A stretch of DNA of 41,532 bases from [Candidatus Thermochlorobacteriaceae] bacterium GBChlB. GTDB lineage: Bacteria; Bacteroidota; Chlorobiia; Chlorobiales; Thermochlorobacteraceae. The position numbers were made by a program, and so were the translations under genes. Shown here piece by piece: positions 20,513 to 28,162 of the stretch. A model generated the notes under the pieces. It saw nothing but the letters and a program-made list of their open reading frames with translations. It searched no databases and had not been told where the DNA came from. Numbering within the stretch: the first letter of the stretch is position 1; each line of letters starts with the position of its first letter. The stretch covers positions 1 to 41,532 of the forward strand of contig JPGV01000011.1 in the NCBI GenBank assembly GCA_000724175.1, given 5' to 3'.

Positions 20513-20614
20513 TATCGGCGTAAAGTAAAAGTAGAAATAGCCAAAGAAGCCGAACCGCGTCGTTTGGTTCAGCGTAGCGAGGGGCGCAAAAGATGTCGGT
20601 GCATGCGTGTTCAT
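20495..20614 (-). CDS. aromatic-rich leader peptide controlling the Phe/Tyr operon
   Basis: A 39-codon reading frame begins with ATG at 20614 and ends with TGA at 20497-20495. Residues 21-31 read FGFFGYFYFYF: six Phe and three Tyr in eleven positions. It lies between moxR and the trifunctional aromatic gene, and its 3' end contributes to the antiterminator arm. This matches leader peptides of pheA-type attenuators, where ribosome stalling at low charged tRNA-Phe or tRNA-Tyr permits transcription. The ATG has no clear ribosome site. An in-frame GTG at 20641, 12 bases after AAGGAG, would add nine residues and is an alternative start. Confidence 0.85.
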   Translation of the reverse strand: MNTHAPTSFAPLATLNQTTRFGFFGYFYFYFTPIAVGTC

Positions 20615-20620
20615 AGTGCC

Positions 20621-20649
20621 AATGTAGGGTTTTCGCGACACAAAATCAA
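20621..20649 (-). promoter_or_regulatory. candidate promoter for the leader and aromatic operon
   Basis: On the minus strand, TTGATT (20649-20644) and TACATT (20626-20621) are separated by exactly 17 bases, resembling a sigma-70 -35/-10 pair. Transcription would begin near the leader ATG at 20614, making the message nearly leaderless. The FCB group often uses a different promoter consensus, so this is tentative; the transcript could equally come from moxR, whose stop is only 8 bases upstream of the -35 box. Confidence 0.4.
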
Positions 20650-20657
20650 GCATCTCC

Positions 20658-21671
20658 TTAGGCAAGTGGACTTTGCGGTTCGGGCAATTTGGCGATAAGT
20701 TCTCTGGTAACCGCGTCGGACGTGACTGCTTCAGCTTCGGCTTTGAAGTTCACAATGACTCGATGCCGAAGAACGGGAAATGCCATAGCGCGAATGTCGT
20801 CAAGCGTTACAGCGAATCGCCCATTGAGCAACGCGCGCGCTTTTGCGGTCAGAATCATCGCTTGTCCTGCCCTCGGTCCGGCGCCCCAGCCAACCCATTC
20901 TTTGACAAATGGCACGGTAGATGTTGCCGGACGAGTGGCGCGAACCAACTGCGCAGCGTATCGAACAAGCGGCTCGCTAATGGGTACATCCCTAACGATT
21001 TTTTGTAGACTCAAAATGTCTTCTGCCGCGATGACTGGCTCGACTCGAGTTTTCTTGCTGCCTGTTGTATTGGCGAGAACTTGAATCTCTTCGGCTTCGG
21101 TCGGATAGCCGATTTTGATGTAGAGCAGAAAGCGGTCGAGCTGTGCTTCGGGCAAGGGATAGGTGCCTGCTTGTTCAATCGGATTTTGTGTTGCCAAAAC
21201 GAAAAACGGTCGGTCGAGCTTATGCGTAACGCCGCCTTGGGTTACTTCAAATTCTTGCATCGCCTCGAGCAGGGCGGCTTGGGTTTTCGGCGGCGTGCGG
21301 TTGATTTCATCGGCAAGAACGATATTCGAGAAAATCGCACCTCTGTTGAATTTGAAAAAGCGCTTGCCCGTCGCGTGGTCTTCTTCCAGAATTTCCGTGC
21401 CGATGATGTCGGTCGGCATTAGGTCGGGCGTGAACTGAATGCGTCGGAACTGCAAGGTGACGGCATCGGCAAGGGTGCGAATCATCAACGTTTTGGCAAG
21501 TCCCGGCACGCCCTCCAAAAGACAGTGTCCGCCAGCAACGAACGTGGTAAGCAACTGCTCAATCGTGTCGTGCTGCCCGACGATGACCTTTTGGACTTCG
21601 CGTCGGAGTGCGGCAAGTTTTTCTAAGAGCCGCTCAATATCGGCTTCGGTGAGTTCTGCTGTATGTGTCAT
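20658..21671 (-). CDS. MoxR-family AAA+ ATPase
   Basis: The 337-residue protein has Walker A in LLEGVPGLAKTLMIRTLA (about residues 56-73), Walker B in NIVLADEINRTPPKTQAALL, and sensor and arginine-finger segments (LATQNPIEQAGTYPLPEAQLDRF). These are hallmarks of MoxR AAA+ chaperones, which help assemble metal-containing or VWA-domain complexes. It follows DUF4159 with a 29-base gap; MoxR and DUF4159 genes often sit together with DUF58 and VWA genes, which are missing here. Substrate unknown. Confidence 0.92.
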   Translation of the reverse strand: MTHTAELTEADIERLLEKLAALRREVQKVIVGQHDTIEQLLTTFVAGGHCLLEGVPGLAKTLMIRTLADAVTLQFRRIQFTPDLMPTDIIGTEILEEDHATGKRFFKFNRGAIFSNIVLADEINRTPPKTQAALLEAMQEFEVTQGGVTHKLDRPFFVLATQNPIEQAGTYPLPEAQLDRFLLYIKIGYPTEAEEIQVLANTTGSKKTRVEPVIAAEDILSLQKIVRDVPISEPLVRYAAQLVRATRPATSTVPFVKEWVGWGAGPRAGQAMILTAKARALLNGRFAVTLDDIRAMAFPVLRHRVIVNFKAEAEAVTSDAVTRELIAKLPEPQSPLA

Positions 21672-21700
21672 TGATTAAAAAATATCGCTGCGCGTCTGTT

Positions 21701-22417
21701 CTATGCCGTCATGGCATAAAGAATGATGTTGACACCAAACTTGGTATTGTCTTCGGCGAGCCAGCGCTTGTTGCGAAAATCGTAATCCCACTCGCAGCCG
21801 TAGTCTTTGTTGCTGTATAAAATTCCGATACGCCCCTTAATCTCGACGGCTTTGAGATAATCGTGAACAAGGTCGTCGCCCCAGCCGTTGAGTTCGAAGG
21901 CGGTTGTCGGCGGACCGTTCTCGAACTTGAAAAACGATTGGTAGAGCCGATGCGTGTTGGGAATTTTTTTGAGCGCGGTTTGCCCGAATATCGCCGCCAG
22001 TTGCGCTTCAAAAGATTTGGCGAAGAGACCGTCAATGTCGTGGTTACAATCGTCAACAAAAACGAACCCGCCATGGCGCACATACTTTTCAAAATTGTCG
22101 CGCTCTCTGGCGGTGAACTGCACGAGCTTGTGTCCGCTCAAATAACAAAACGGCGAGCCGAACAGCGCGGGACTATCAAGCGAGACGATTTTCTCACGCG
22201 TATCGACTTCAATAGTGGTGTACTCGATGAGCGAATTAAGCAGGTTGAACGGCATGCGTTGGTCGGTGTCCCAATTGCCCGATGCGTATTGCAGGCGCGT
22301 GAATGTAAAATCTTTTCGTCGATGCTCGAACGCCAAAGCCATCGCATTCGCCAAAGGCGAGAGCAAAGAAACAGCGCCGCTTGTCCATTTCAAAAAGTCT
22401 CGTCGAGTCATCTTCAT
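21701..22417 (-). CDS. DUF4159 protein with twin-arginine signal
   Basis: From the ATG at 22417 the product is about 238 residues: MKMTRRDFLKWTSG is a twin-arginine motif followed by a hydrophobic stretch (AVSLLSPLANAMALAF), so export is predicted. The mature part matches DUF4159: FTRLQYASGNWDTD, LLNSLIEYTTIEVD, GGFVFVDDCNHDIDG and a closing NIILYAMTA. This family has a flavodoxin-like fold of unknown function. An upstream in-frame ATG at 22462 would place 15 non-hydrophobic residues before the signal, so 22417 or 22411 is preferred. It lies between tldE and moxR. Confidence 0.85.
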   Translation of the reverse strand: MKMTRRDFLKWTSGAVSLLSPLANAMALAFEHRRKDFTFTRLQYASGNWDTDQRMPFNLLNSLIEYTTIEVDTREKIVSLDSPALFGSPFCYLSGHKLVQFTARERDNFEKYVRHGGFVFVDDCNHDIDGLFAKSFEAQLAAIFGQTALKKIPNTHRLYQSFFKFENGPPTTAFELNGWGDDLVHDYLKAVEIKGRIGILYSNKDYGCEWDYDFRNKRWLAEDNTKFGVNIILYAMTA

Positions 22418-22474
22418 CTCTGTGCCGAGTTGGCTGGTTGAACGGTCATCATATCTCCTCATTCCGAATGTAGA

Positions 22475-23803
22475 TTACACTGCGTCCGACAAACTTGTAA
22501 AGGTGAAGTCTCGGACTTTCATCGGCGGCACGAGGTTGCCAAGCATTCGCTGCGGTTTGCCCAGCGCCTCAATGTTGTTGAGCATAATCACCGGACTTTC
22601 GTTGAAGCGCAGATTTTTTACAGGGTGCTTAATTTTACCGTTCTCGATGAAGAATGTGCCGTCGCGCGTCAGTCCCGTGTAAAGCAAGGTTTGCGGGTCG
22701 ACTTCACGGATATACCATAGGCGCGAGACTAAAACACCGCGTTTGGTATCTTTAATCAGGTCTTCAATTGAGGCGTCGCCGCCTTGCATAATGAAGTTGG
22801 CGGGAGGCGGCACGGCTTTGACATTTTTTTTCTCTGCCCAATAGCGTGAGTAAAAGAGGTTCTTCACAACGCCGTTTTCAATCCACATGGTTTTTTCTTG
22901 CGGTCTGCCGTCGCTGCTCCATGTTTGAGCCGGCACATCGGGATGTTGCGGGTCGGAATAAATTGTAACGCGCTCATCGAACATCTTTTCGCCGAGTTTC
23001 GTCTTGCCGCCTTTTTTGGAGAGAAAACTTCTGCCTTCGTCGGCTTGGCGTGCGTCCATGCTGAAAATTAACTGGTTGAGTAGTCCCTCGTCGGAAACAA
23101 GCGCAGAGGGTTCGAGAATGACGGTGTATTTGCCCGGTTCAATTGCTTTTGGCTCACGCGATTGAAGCGCTTTGTCAATCGCGATTTGCGAGGCAAGCAC
23201 GGCGTCGAATTTCTCGGCGTCATTGACATCGCGATACACATAACCTGAACCTGTGCCATCGTTGCTGCGCACCGTCAGATTAAACTCAATATCGCTTGAG
23301 ACTTGATACGCTGCGGCGCCCGATGTATTCGCCATCGCTTGAAAGCGCTCGCTGCTCTGAAAAAATCCTGCTGCCGTCAAATTGCCGTTTTTCTTACACG
23401 GCTCAATGCCCGCTGCTGCCACTTTGGCGCGATACGCCGCTGTGATGTTCGCCGTCGATTCAAAGTACGTTGTTGACGTCAGATATGTTTGCTTGCCGAG
23501 ATTTTTGACAAACTCTGGATTTTCGGGGGCAAGCGTTGCCAACTCTTCGGCGCGGCGCACGGCTCTTTCAATCCCTGCATCCGTCAGCTCGTTGGTTGTA
23601 GCCGAGCCAACGCGCTTGCCGAATGACGATTGAATGACAAGTGAAACACTTTGCTGAGAGCCGCTGGTCGTAATCGTATTTCGTGCGTAGCGAATGTTGC
23701 CGCTTTTGATGCCGCTCAAATTAGCTTCGCACTCATCTGCTTTGGAAAACGACAGTGCTTTCTCCAAAATGCGTTTGGCTTCTGCTTCAGTTAAAATGGC
23801 CAT
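22475..23803 (-). CDS. pmbA: TldE/PmbA-family protein
   Basis: A 442-residue member of the TldD/PmbA family: an N-terminal alpha/beta domain (EAEAKRILEKALSFSKADEC, SVSLVIQSSFGKRVGSATTN) and a C-terminal beta-rich domain with FSMDARQADEGRSFLSKKGG. The HExxxH metal motif of TldD is absent, as expected for the TldE partner. TldD/TldE heterodimers degrade small unfolded or modified peptides. It starts 12 bases after the tldD stop. It has no signal peptide, whereas its TldD partner has a twin-arginine one. Confidence 0.85.
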   Translation of the reverse strand: MAILTEAEAKRILEKALSFSKADECEANLSGIKSGNIRYARNTITTSGSQQSVSLVIQSSFGKRVGSATTNELTDAGIERAVRRAEELATLAPENPEFVKNLGKQTYLTSTTYFESTANITAAYRAKVAAAGIEPCKKNGNLTAAGFFQSSERFQAMANTSGAAAYQVSSDIEFNLTVRSNDGTGSGYVYRDVNDAEKFDAVLASQIAIDKALQSREPKAIEPGKYTVILEPSALVSDEGLLNQLIFSMDARQADEGRSFLSKKGGKTKLGEKMFDERVTIYSDPQHPDVPAQTWSSDGRPQEKTMWIENGVVKNLFYSRYWAEKKNVKAVPPPANFIMQGGDASIEDLIKDTKRGVLVSRLWYIREVDPQTLLYTGLTRDGTFFIENGKIKHPVKNLRFNESPVIMLNNIEALGKPQRMLGNLVPPMKVRDFTFTSLSDAV

Positions 23804-23815
23804 TGGAATTGAGAA

Positions 23816-25441
23816 TTAGATTTTTCGGTCGGTATTGATGACCGTAACGCCGTTAAAGCGCGCCGTGGCGCTGCCGTGCGAGACCGCGCTGACTTGTCCG
23901 GGCTGACCTTTGCCATCGAAGAAACTGCCTCCCAATCGATAGTCGCGCTCATCACAAATCGCCACGCACGAGTTCCAAAATTCCTGTGTGTTGGATTGAT
24001 ACGCCACATCTTTGAGCATCCCGACGATTTTGCCGTTCTTGATTTCGTAGAACAACTGCCCACCGAATTGAAAATTGTAACGCTGTTGGTCAATGGAATA
24101 CGAACCGTCGCCGATGATGTAAATACCTTTCTCGACGTCTTTAATCATGTCCATCGGCGTCAGTGGCTTCGAGCCTGCGGCGAGCGAAACGTTCGGCATG
24201 CGTTGAAACTGCACATCAGCCCAACTTTGCGCGTAGCAACAGCCGTGCGACTCTTGTTGGTCGATGAGCTGCACTTGGTCGCGAATCGCTTGATAATTGA
24301 CCAGAATGCCGTCCTTGATTAAATCCCACCGTTTGGTCGGCACGCCCTCATCGTCGTAGCCGACCGCGCCAAGCGAGTGCGGCTGCAACTTATCGGCGAA
24401 GAGCGTTACAATCGGCGAGCCGTATTTGAACGATTTTGATTTCCACTTCTCGAGCGTGGCGAAACTCGTTCCCGCATAGTTGGCTTCGTAGCCCAAGACG
24501 CGGTCAAGCTCGGTCGGATGTCCGACCGATTCGTGAATCGTGAGCCAAAGGTGCGACGGATCGAGCACCAAGTCATACTTACCCGCCGCGACAGATTTTG
24601 CGGTGAGTTTTCGTTTGCCTTCTTTGCCTGCGTTGGCGGCGTCTTCAATCATATCGTAGCTGTTGCGATAGACGGTCGTTTCGCCTTTCATTTTTTCCGA
24701 CGCTTTGCCGTCGAGGTATTCATACCCCATACCCATTGGCGCAGAAAGCGATTGTCGGTTCTGAAACTTGCCACTTTTTGAATCGATGACAGTGGCTTGA
24801 AACGTCGGCCATATCCGATGAATATCTTGGTCGATGTAAGAGCCATCGCTCGACGCGAAATACTTTTGTTCGTTGACGAAAAAGAGAACAGAGTTGATAT
24901 AAGTCGCGCCGTTTTTCATTGCTGCCGCGTTTGCCGCCAAGAGCAAATCGGCTTTGTCTTTAATTGGAATGTTGAAAGCATTTTTTTCAATTGGCGTTTT
25001 CCAAGTTTGTTCGCCGACGCCCTGTTGCGGCGCAAGTTTGACGGGTTCGGTTTGATAGACGGCGTTGGCGTTGGCAATCGCAACAGCTTCTGCGGCGGCT
25101 TTAGCGACACTATCGGGCGAAAGGTCATCGGTTGAGGCAAAGCCCCAAGTGCCATTGGCAATGACGCGAATGCCGACGCCCATCGAGAGCGTATCGACGA
25201 CATTCTGCACTTTGTTTTCGCGTGCAAACACATACTGATTCAGGTATCGCCCGATGCGGACATCACAGTAGGTTGCGCCTTTGGCGTTTGCCGCATTGAG
25301 CGCAATGTCGGCAAGTTTCTTTTTGTCTGCCGTGTCCATCACTGCTGCATCAAGCGAGGCTGGATGAACGACGCCAACGGTCGGCAACATCATGGCGCCG
25401 AGTCCCAAACCAGTGAGTTTCAGAAAGTCACGTCGGTGCAT
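23816..25441 (-). CDS. tldD: TldD metalloprotease with twin-arginine signal
   Basis: From the ATG at 25441 (MHRRDFLKLTGLGLGAMML) the product is 541 residues. The RRDFLK motif and hydrophobic core predict Tat export. The catalytic HExxxH motif is HESVGHPTELDRVLG in the middle of the protein; the last third includes SHGCCYAQSWADVQFQRMPN and the closing ATARFNGVTV. An upstream in-frame ATG (25471) would bury the twin-arginine motif further in and is less likely. It forms a pair with tldE. The 119-base gap between it and yajC has no convincing gene. Confidence 0.9.
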   Translation of the reverse strand: MHRRDFLKLTGLGLGAMMLPTVGVVHPASLDAAVMDTADKKKLADIALNAANAKGATYCDVRIGRYLNQYVFARENKVQNVVDTLSMGVGIRVIANGTWGFASTDDLSPDSVAKAAAEAVAIANANAVYQTEPVKLAPQQGVGEQTWKTPIEKNAFNIPIKDKADLLLAANAAAMKNGATYINSVLFFVNEQKYFASSDGSYIDQDIHRIWPTFQATVIDSKSGKFQNRQSLSAPMGMGYEYLDGKASEKMKGETTVYRNSYDMIEDAANAGKEGKRKLTAKSVAAGKYDLVLDPSHLWLTIHESVGHPTELDRVLGYEANYAGTSFATLEKWKSKSFKYGSPIVTLFADKLQPHSLGAVGYDDEGVPTKRWDLIKDGILVNYQAIRDQVQLIDQQESHGCCYAQSWADVQFQRMPNVSLAAGSKPLTPMDMIKDVEKGIYIIGDGSYSIDQQRYNFQFGGQLFYEIKNGKIVGMLKDVAYQSNTQEFWNSCVAICDERDYRLGGSFFDGKGQPGQVSAVSHGSATARFNGVTVINTDRKI

Positions 25442-25560
25442 ACGCTTGTATTGAGAAGTTGAAAATACCAAAGCTGGTCGGCGTTTGTCGCCCTTGCGGT
25501 ATGGTCAGACAGTCGTGCCGTCCGAAAAGTCGATGACAAGAAACCGGCGGCGCACTGGCG

Positions 25561-25935
25561 TTAAGCGGTCGCTTCTAATTTCTCGGCAGTTTCGGATTTG
25601 CCTTCGCTCTTCTCGACGCTGGCAATCGCTGTGCGGTCAAATTTTAATTTCAAGCCGTTGGCGACTTCGACTTCGACGGTCTTTTTTTCATTATCAATGC
25701 CTGAAATGCGCCCGTGCAAGCCGCCAATCGTTACAATCTTATCGCCTTTCTTTAAAGCGTCGAGTGCCTTTTCGCGTTCTTTTTGTTTTTGCTGTTGCGG
25801 ACGAATCATAAAAAAGTAAAACACGACGATAATCAACACCATCGGCACAAGTTGCACCAGCGGGTTTGGCTGTTCGCCCGGCGCGCCGCTCGGCGGAGCC
25901 AGCAGAAACAGCGCGGAAAGAATAAAGTTGGACAT
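25561..25935 (-). CDS. yajC: preprotein translocase accessory subunit YajC
   Basis: A 124-residue protein with one transmembrane helix (LVPMVLIIVVFYFFMIRPQ, about residues 28-46) followed by the YajC signature FMIRPQQQKQKEREKALDAL and GDKIVTIGGLHGRISGIDNE. YajC associates with SecDF in the inner membrane. The C-terminal tail is Lys/Glu-rich. SecD and SecF are not in the window. It is divergent from the lysine aminotransferase gene. Confidence 0.95.
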   Translation of the reverse strand: MSNFILSALFLLAPPSGAPGEQPNPLVQLVPMVLIIVVFYFFMIRPQQQKQKEREKALDALKKGDKIVTIGGLHGRISGIDNEKKTVEVEVANGLKLKFDRTAIASVEKSEGKSETAEKLEATA

Positions 25936-26073
25936 AGTAAAAAGAAATCAAGTTGAAAAAAGCATCGAACTGAAAATAATCCATTCATCACACTCCTACA
26001 ATTTTATCGAATGGTTGCGCGGTTGCACAAGGCGGAGAAAGGGTGTATCTTCAAGAAATCAATACATCTGTTT

Positions 26074-26088
26074 CGTTTCAATGAAACG
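26074..26088. promoter_or_regulatory. palindrome ahead of the lysine aminotransferase gene
   Basis: CGTTTC-AAT-GAAACG is a perfect 6-bp inverted repeat with a 3-base spacer, ending 17 bases before the ATG at 26106 and just ahead of the ribosome site AGGAGG (26095-26100). It could be an operator or a small 5'-UTR hairpin that limits ribosome access. No regulator is identified. Confidence 0.35.
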
Positions 26089-26105
26089 TTCACGAGGAGG
26101 AAGTG

Positions 26106-27533
26106 ATGACCCAAGTGTTAACGTCGCGAGAATCCGTATCTCCCGAACTCGTCCACGAAACGCTCGCACAAACCATTTTGGTCGATGGGCTCGATATGGT
26201 GTTAGATTTGGAGCAGAGCCACGGCGCGCGACTCTACGACGCAAAGTCGCAGCGGTTTGTCTTAGACTTTTTTACTTTCGTTGCCTCCGCGCCCATCGGT
26301 GCAAATCACCCAAAGTTTTGGAGCGACAAAGCGTTCCTCAATAAACTACTCTACGCTGCGGTCGTCAATCCGTCTAATTCCGACATTTACTCTGTTGAAA
26401 TGGCGGAGTTCGTCGAGACCTTTCGACGAGTGGCGATGCCGAAAGAAATGCGCCATGCGTTTTTTATTTCGGGCGGCACGCTCGGCGTCGAGAACGCGCT
26501 CAAAGCCGCATTTGATTGGAAAGTGCGAAAAAATTTCAAGAAAGGCTACACCGTTGAACGCGGACACCACGTGGTTTACTTCCAAGAGGCATTTCACGGA
26601 CGAAGCGGCTATACGCTCTCGCTCACCAATACCGACCCGCGTAAAACGGACTACTTTCCAAAGTTCAATTGGACGCGACTGCCGAATCCGAAACTCACAT
26701 TTCCGCTTACCGAAGCGCGACTCGCCGATGTCCTGCGCGTCGAAGCCGAAGCGTTAGGCAAACTCAAACAAACATTTCTTGACCACAAAGACGATGTGGC
26801 GGCGGTCATCATTGAGCCAATCCAAGGCGAAGGCGGCGACAATCACTTCCGACCTGAATTTCTCAAAGCGCTGCGACTGCTCACGCTTGAAAACGACGCG
26901 ATGCTCATTTTCGATGAAGTGCAAACTGGCATTGGACTCACAGGAACACTTTGGGCAGCGGAACAACTGCTAAACACAGGCAAAGCATGCGAGGTGCAAG
27001 GCAGCAAGACATGCGCCGCTGACTCCTGTATCGCCAAAGATGGCGCGCTCTGTTTGCCCGATATGATTGCCTTTGGCAAGAAAACGCAAGTCTGCGGCTT
27101 TATGAGTTCAGAACGCATTGATGAAATTGAAGACAATGTGTTTCGCCTGCCAAGCCGCATCAATTCTACTTGGGGCGGTAGTTTGGTCGATATGCTGCGC
27201 GTAAAAAAAATTCTGGAAATCATTGAAGAAGACGCACTGGTCGAGAACGCTAAAACGGTTGGCGCAGATTTCCTTGCACATCTGCAAGACCTCGCGGAGG
27301 AATTTCCAGCATTGGTGTCCAACGTGCGCGGACGCGGCTTAATGTGCGCGTTTGACCTACCAAGCAAAGAGACGCGAAACGCATTCATCGAGAAAATCCA
27401 ACGCAACGGACTCATTATGCTTGGCTGCGGAGAGCGGTCGGTGCGTTTTCGTCCGCCGCTCACCCTCACGCCCAGCATAGCCGAAGAGGGCATTGAACTC
27501 ATTCGCAAAACGCTCAAAGAGATGCACAGTTAA
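26106..27533 (+). CDS. lat: L-lysine 6-aminotransferase
   Basis: From the ATG at 26106 (a GTG lies one codon earlier) the product is 475 residues, and an unusually strong AGGAGG precedes it by 5 bases. It is a class III PLP aminotransferase: FISGGTLGVENALKAAFDWK, VYFQEAFHGRSGYTLSLTNT, IIEPIQGEGGDNHF, MLIFDEVQTGIGLTGTLW, and the PLP lysine in FGKKTQVCGF. The long N-terminus and FHGRSGY pattern fit lysine epsilon-aminotransferases, which make aminoadipate semialdehyde. A cysteine-rich stretch (KACEVQGSKTCAADSCIAKD) is inserted just before the PLP-lysine segment. Related omega-aminotransferase activity cannot be excluded. Confidence 0.87.
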   Translation: MTQVLTSRESVSPELVHETLAQTILVDGLDMVLDLEQSHGARLYDAKSQRFVLDFFTFVASAPIGANHPKFWSDKAFLNKLLYAAVVNPSNSDIYSVEMAEFVETFRRVAMPKEMRHAFFISGGTLGVENALKAAFDWKVRKNFKKGYTVERGHHVVYFQEAFHGRSGYTLSLTNTDPRKTDYFPKFNWTRLPNPKLTFPLTEARLADVLRVEAEALGKLKQTFLDHKDDVAAVIIEPIQGEGGDNHFRPEFLKALRLLTLENDAMLIFDEVQTGIGLTGTLWAAEQLLNTGKACEVQGSKTCAADSCIAKDGALCLPDMIAFGKKTQVCGFMSSERIDEIEDNVFRLPSRINSTWGGSLVDMLRVKKILEIIEEDALVENAKTVGADFLAHLQDLAEEFPALVSNVRGRGLMCAFDLPSKETRNAFIEKIQRNGLIMLGCGERSVRFRPPLTLTPSIAEEGIELIRKTLKEMHS

Positions 27534-27583
27534 ACAGGGTTCAGCAAGCACATTTCTTTTTCAACATCAAACCAAGTAGAATT

Positions 27584-28003
27584 ATGTCGAAAGCTATTCT
27601 CGAGCAAGAAATCGAGCCGATTGCGGCACAGTTGCCTGAATTGCCACCATCGGTCAAAGAGGGATTCGTCAAATACGTCCCAATTGTAACGCTGGTGCTG
27701 CTCATTTTGACGTTGCCCGCACTATTGGCGTTGCTTGCGCTGGGTGGCGCGCTCTTTGCCTTTGCGGGACTGGCGGGCATTCAGTCGCTGCTTGCGCTCG
27801 TCATCGGCATCGCGTCGGTGGTGTTCACCATCATTGCATTGCCCGGACTGTTCAAGCGCACGCGCGCAGGCTGGGTAAACGAATACTACGCACAACTGCT
27901 CAGTATACTTGCATCGGTGATAAGCATACAAATTTTGAGCGTGGTTTTTAGTTTAGTATGGCTATATGTGCTGTTCAAAGTGCGCGATGCGTATCAGGCA
28001 TAG
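27584..28003 (+). CDS. hypothetical integral membrane protein
   Basis: The 139-residue protein has a soluble N-terminus of about 28 residues (ILEQEIEPIAAQLPELPP) and then three or four hydrophobic helices: 33-52 (VTLVLLILTLPALLALLALG), 56-75, 79-92 and 107-133 (LLSILASVISIQILSVVFSL). An RTRAGWVNEYYAQ loop lies before the last helix. It looks like the small chromate-resistance-unrelated membrane proteins common in cyanobacteria and Chlorobi, but I cannot name a family. A terminator follows at 28024, so it may be transcribed with the aminotransferase. Confidence 0.65.
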   Translation: MSKAILEQEIEPIAAQLPELPPSVKEGFVKYVPIVTLVLLILTLPALLALLALGGALFAFAGLAGIQSLLALVIGIASVVFTIIALPGLFKRTRAGWVNEYYAQLLSILASVISIQILSVVFSLVWLYVLFKVRDAYQA

Positions 28004-28023
28004 AGCATTCGTCAAGCGCGTTC

Positions 28024-28057
28024 AAGGCTGTCGGTGTCGGCAGCCTTTTTGTTTTTG
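28024..28057 (+). terminator. intrinsic terminator after the membrane protein gene
   Basis: AAGGCTGTCG (28024-28033) pairs with CGGCAGCCTT (28038-28047), ten pairs including one G-U, around a GTGT loop. TTTGTTTTT follows directly. It ends the plus-strand unit of the lysine aminotransferase and the 139-residue membrane protein, 20 bases after the stop. Confidence 0.85.
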
Positions 28058-28162
28058 CCCAATGAATTGGAGTAAATTTACCTGTTTAGCTTCCGCAAAA
28101 TTGAATCACGGTGTCAACTCCATAGAGGAGTTGAACGCGCTATGTTACGTCATTTTTAATCT

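Noticed and set aside
25442-25560. Short peptide frame (VRRRFLVIDFSDG) between yajC and tldD
   Set aside because: Only about 16 residues, no ribosome site and no repeat of codons that would suggest a leader peptide.
26843-27517. 224-residue minus-strand open frame opposite the lysine aminotransferase gene
   Set aside because: Ser/Arg-rich shadow of a well-supported gene.
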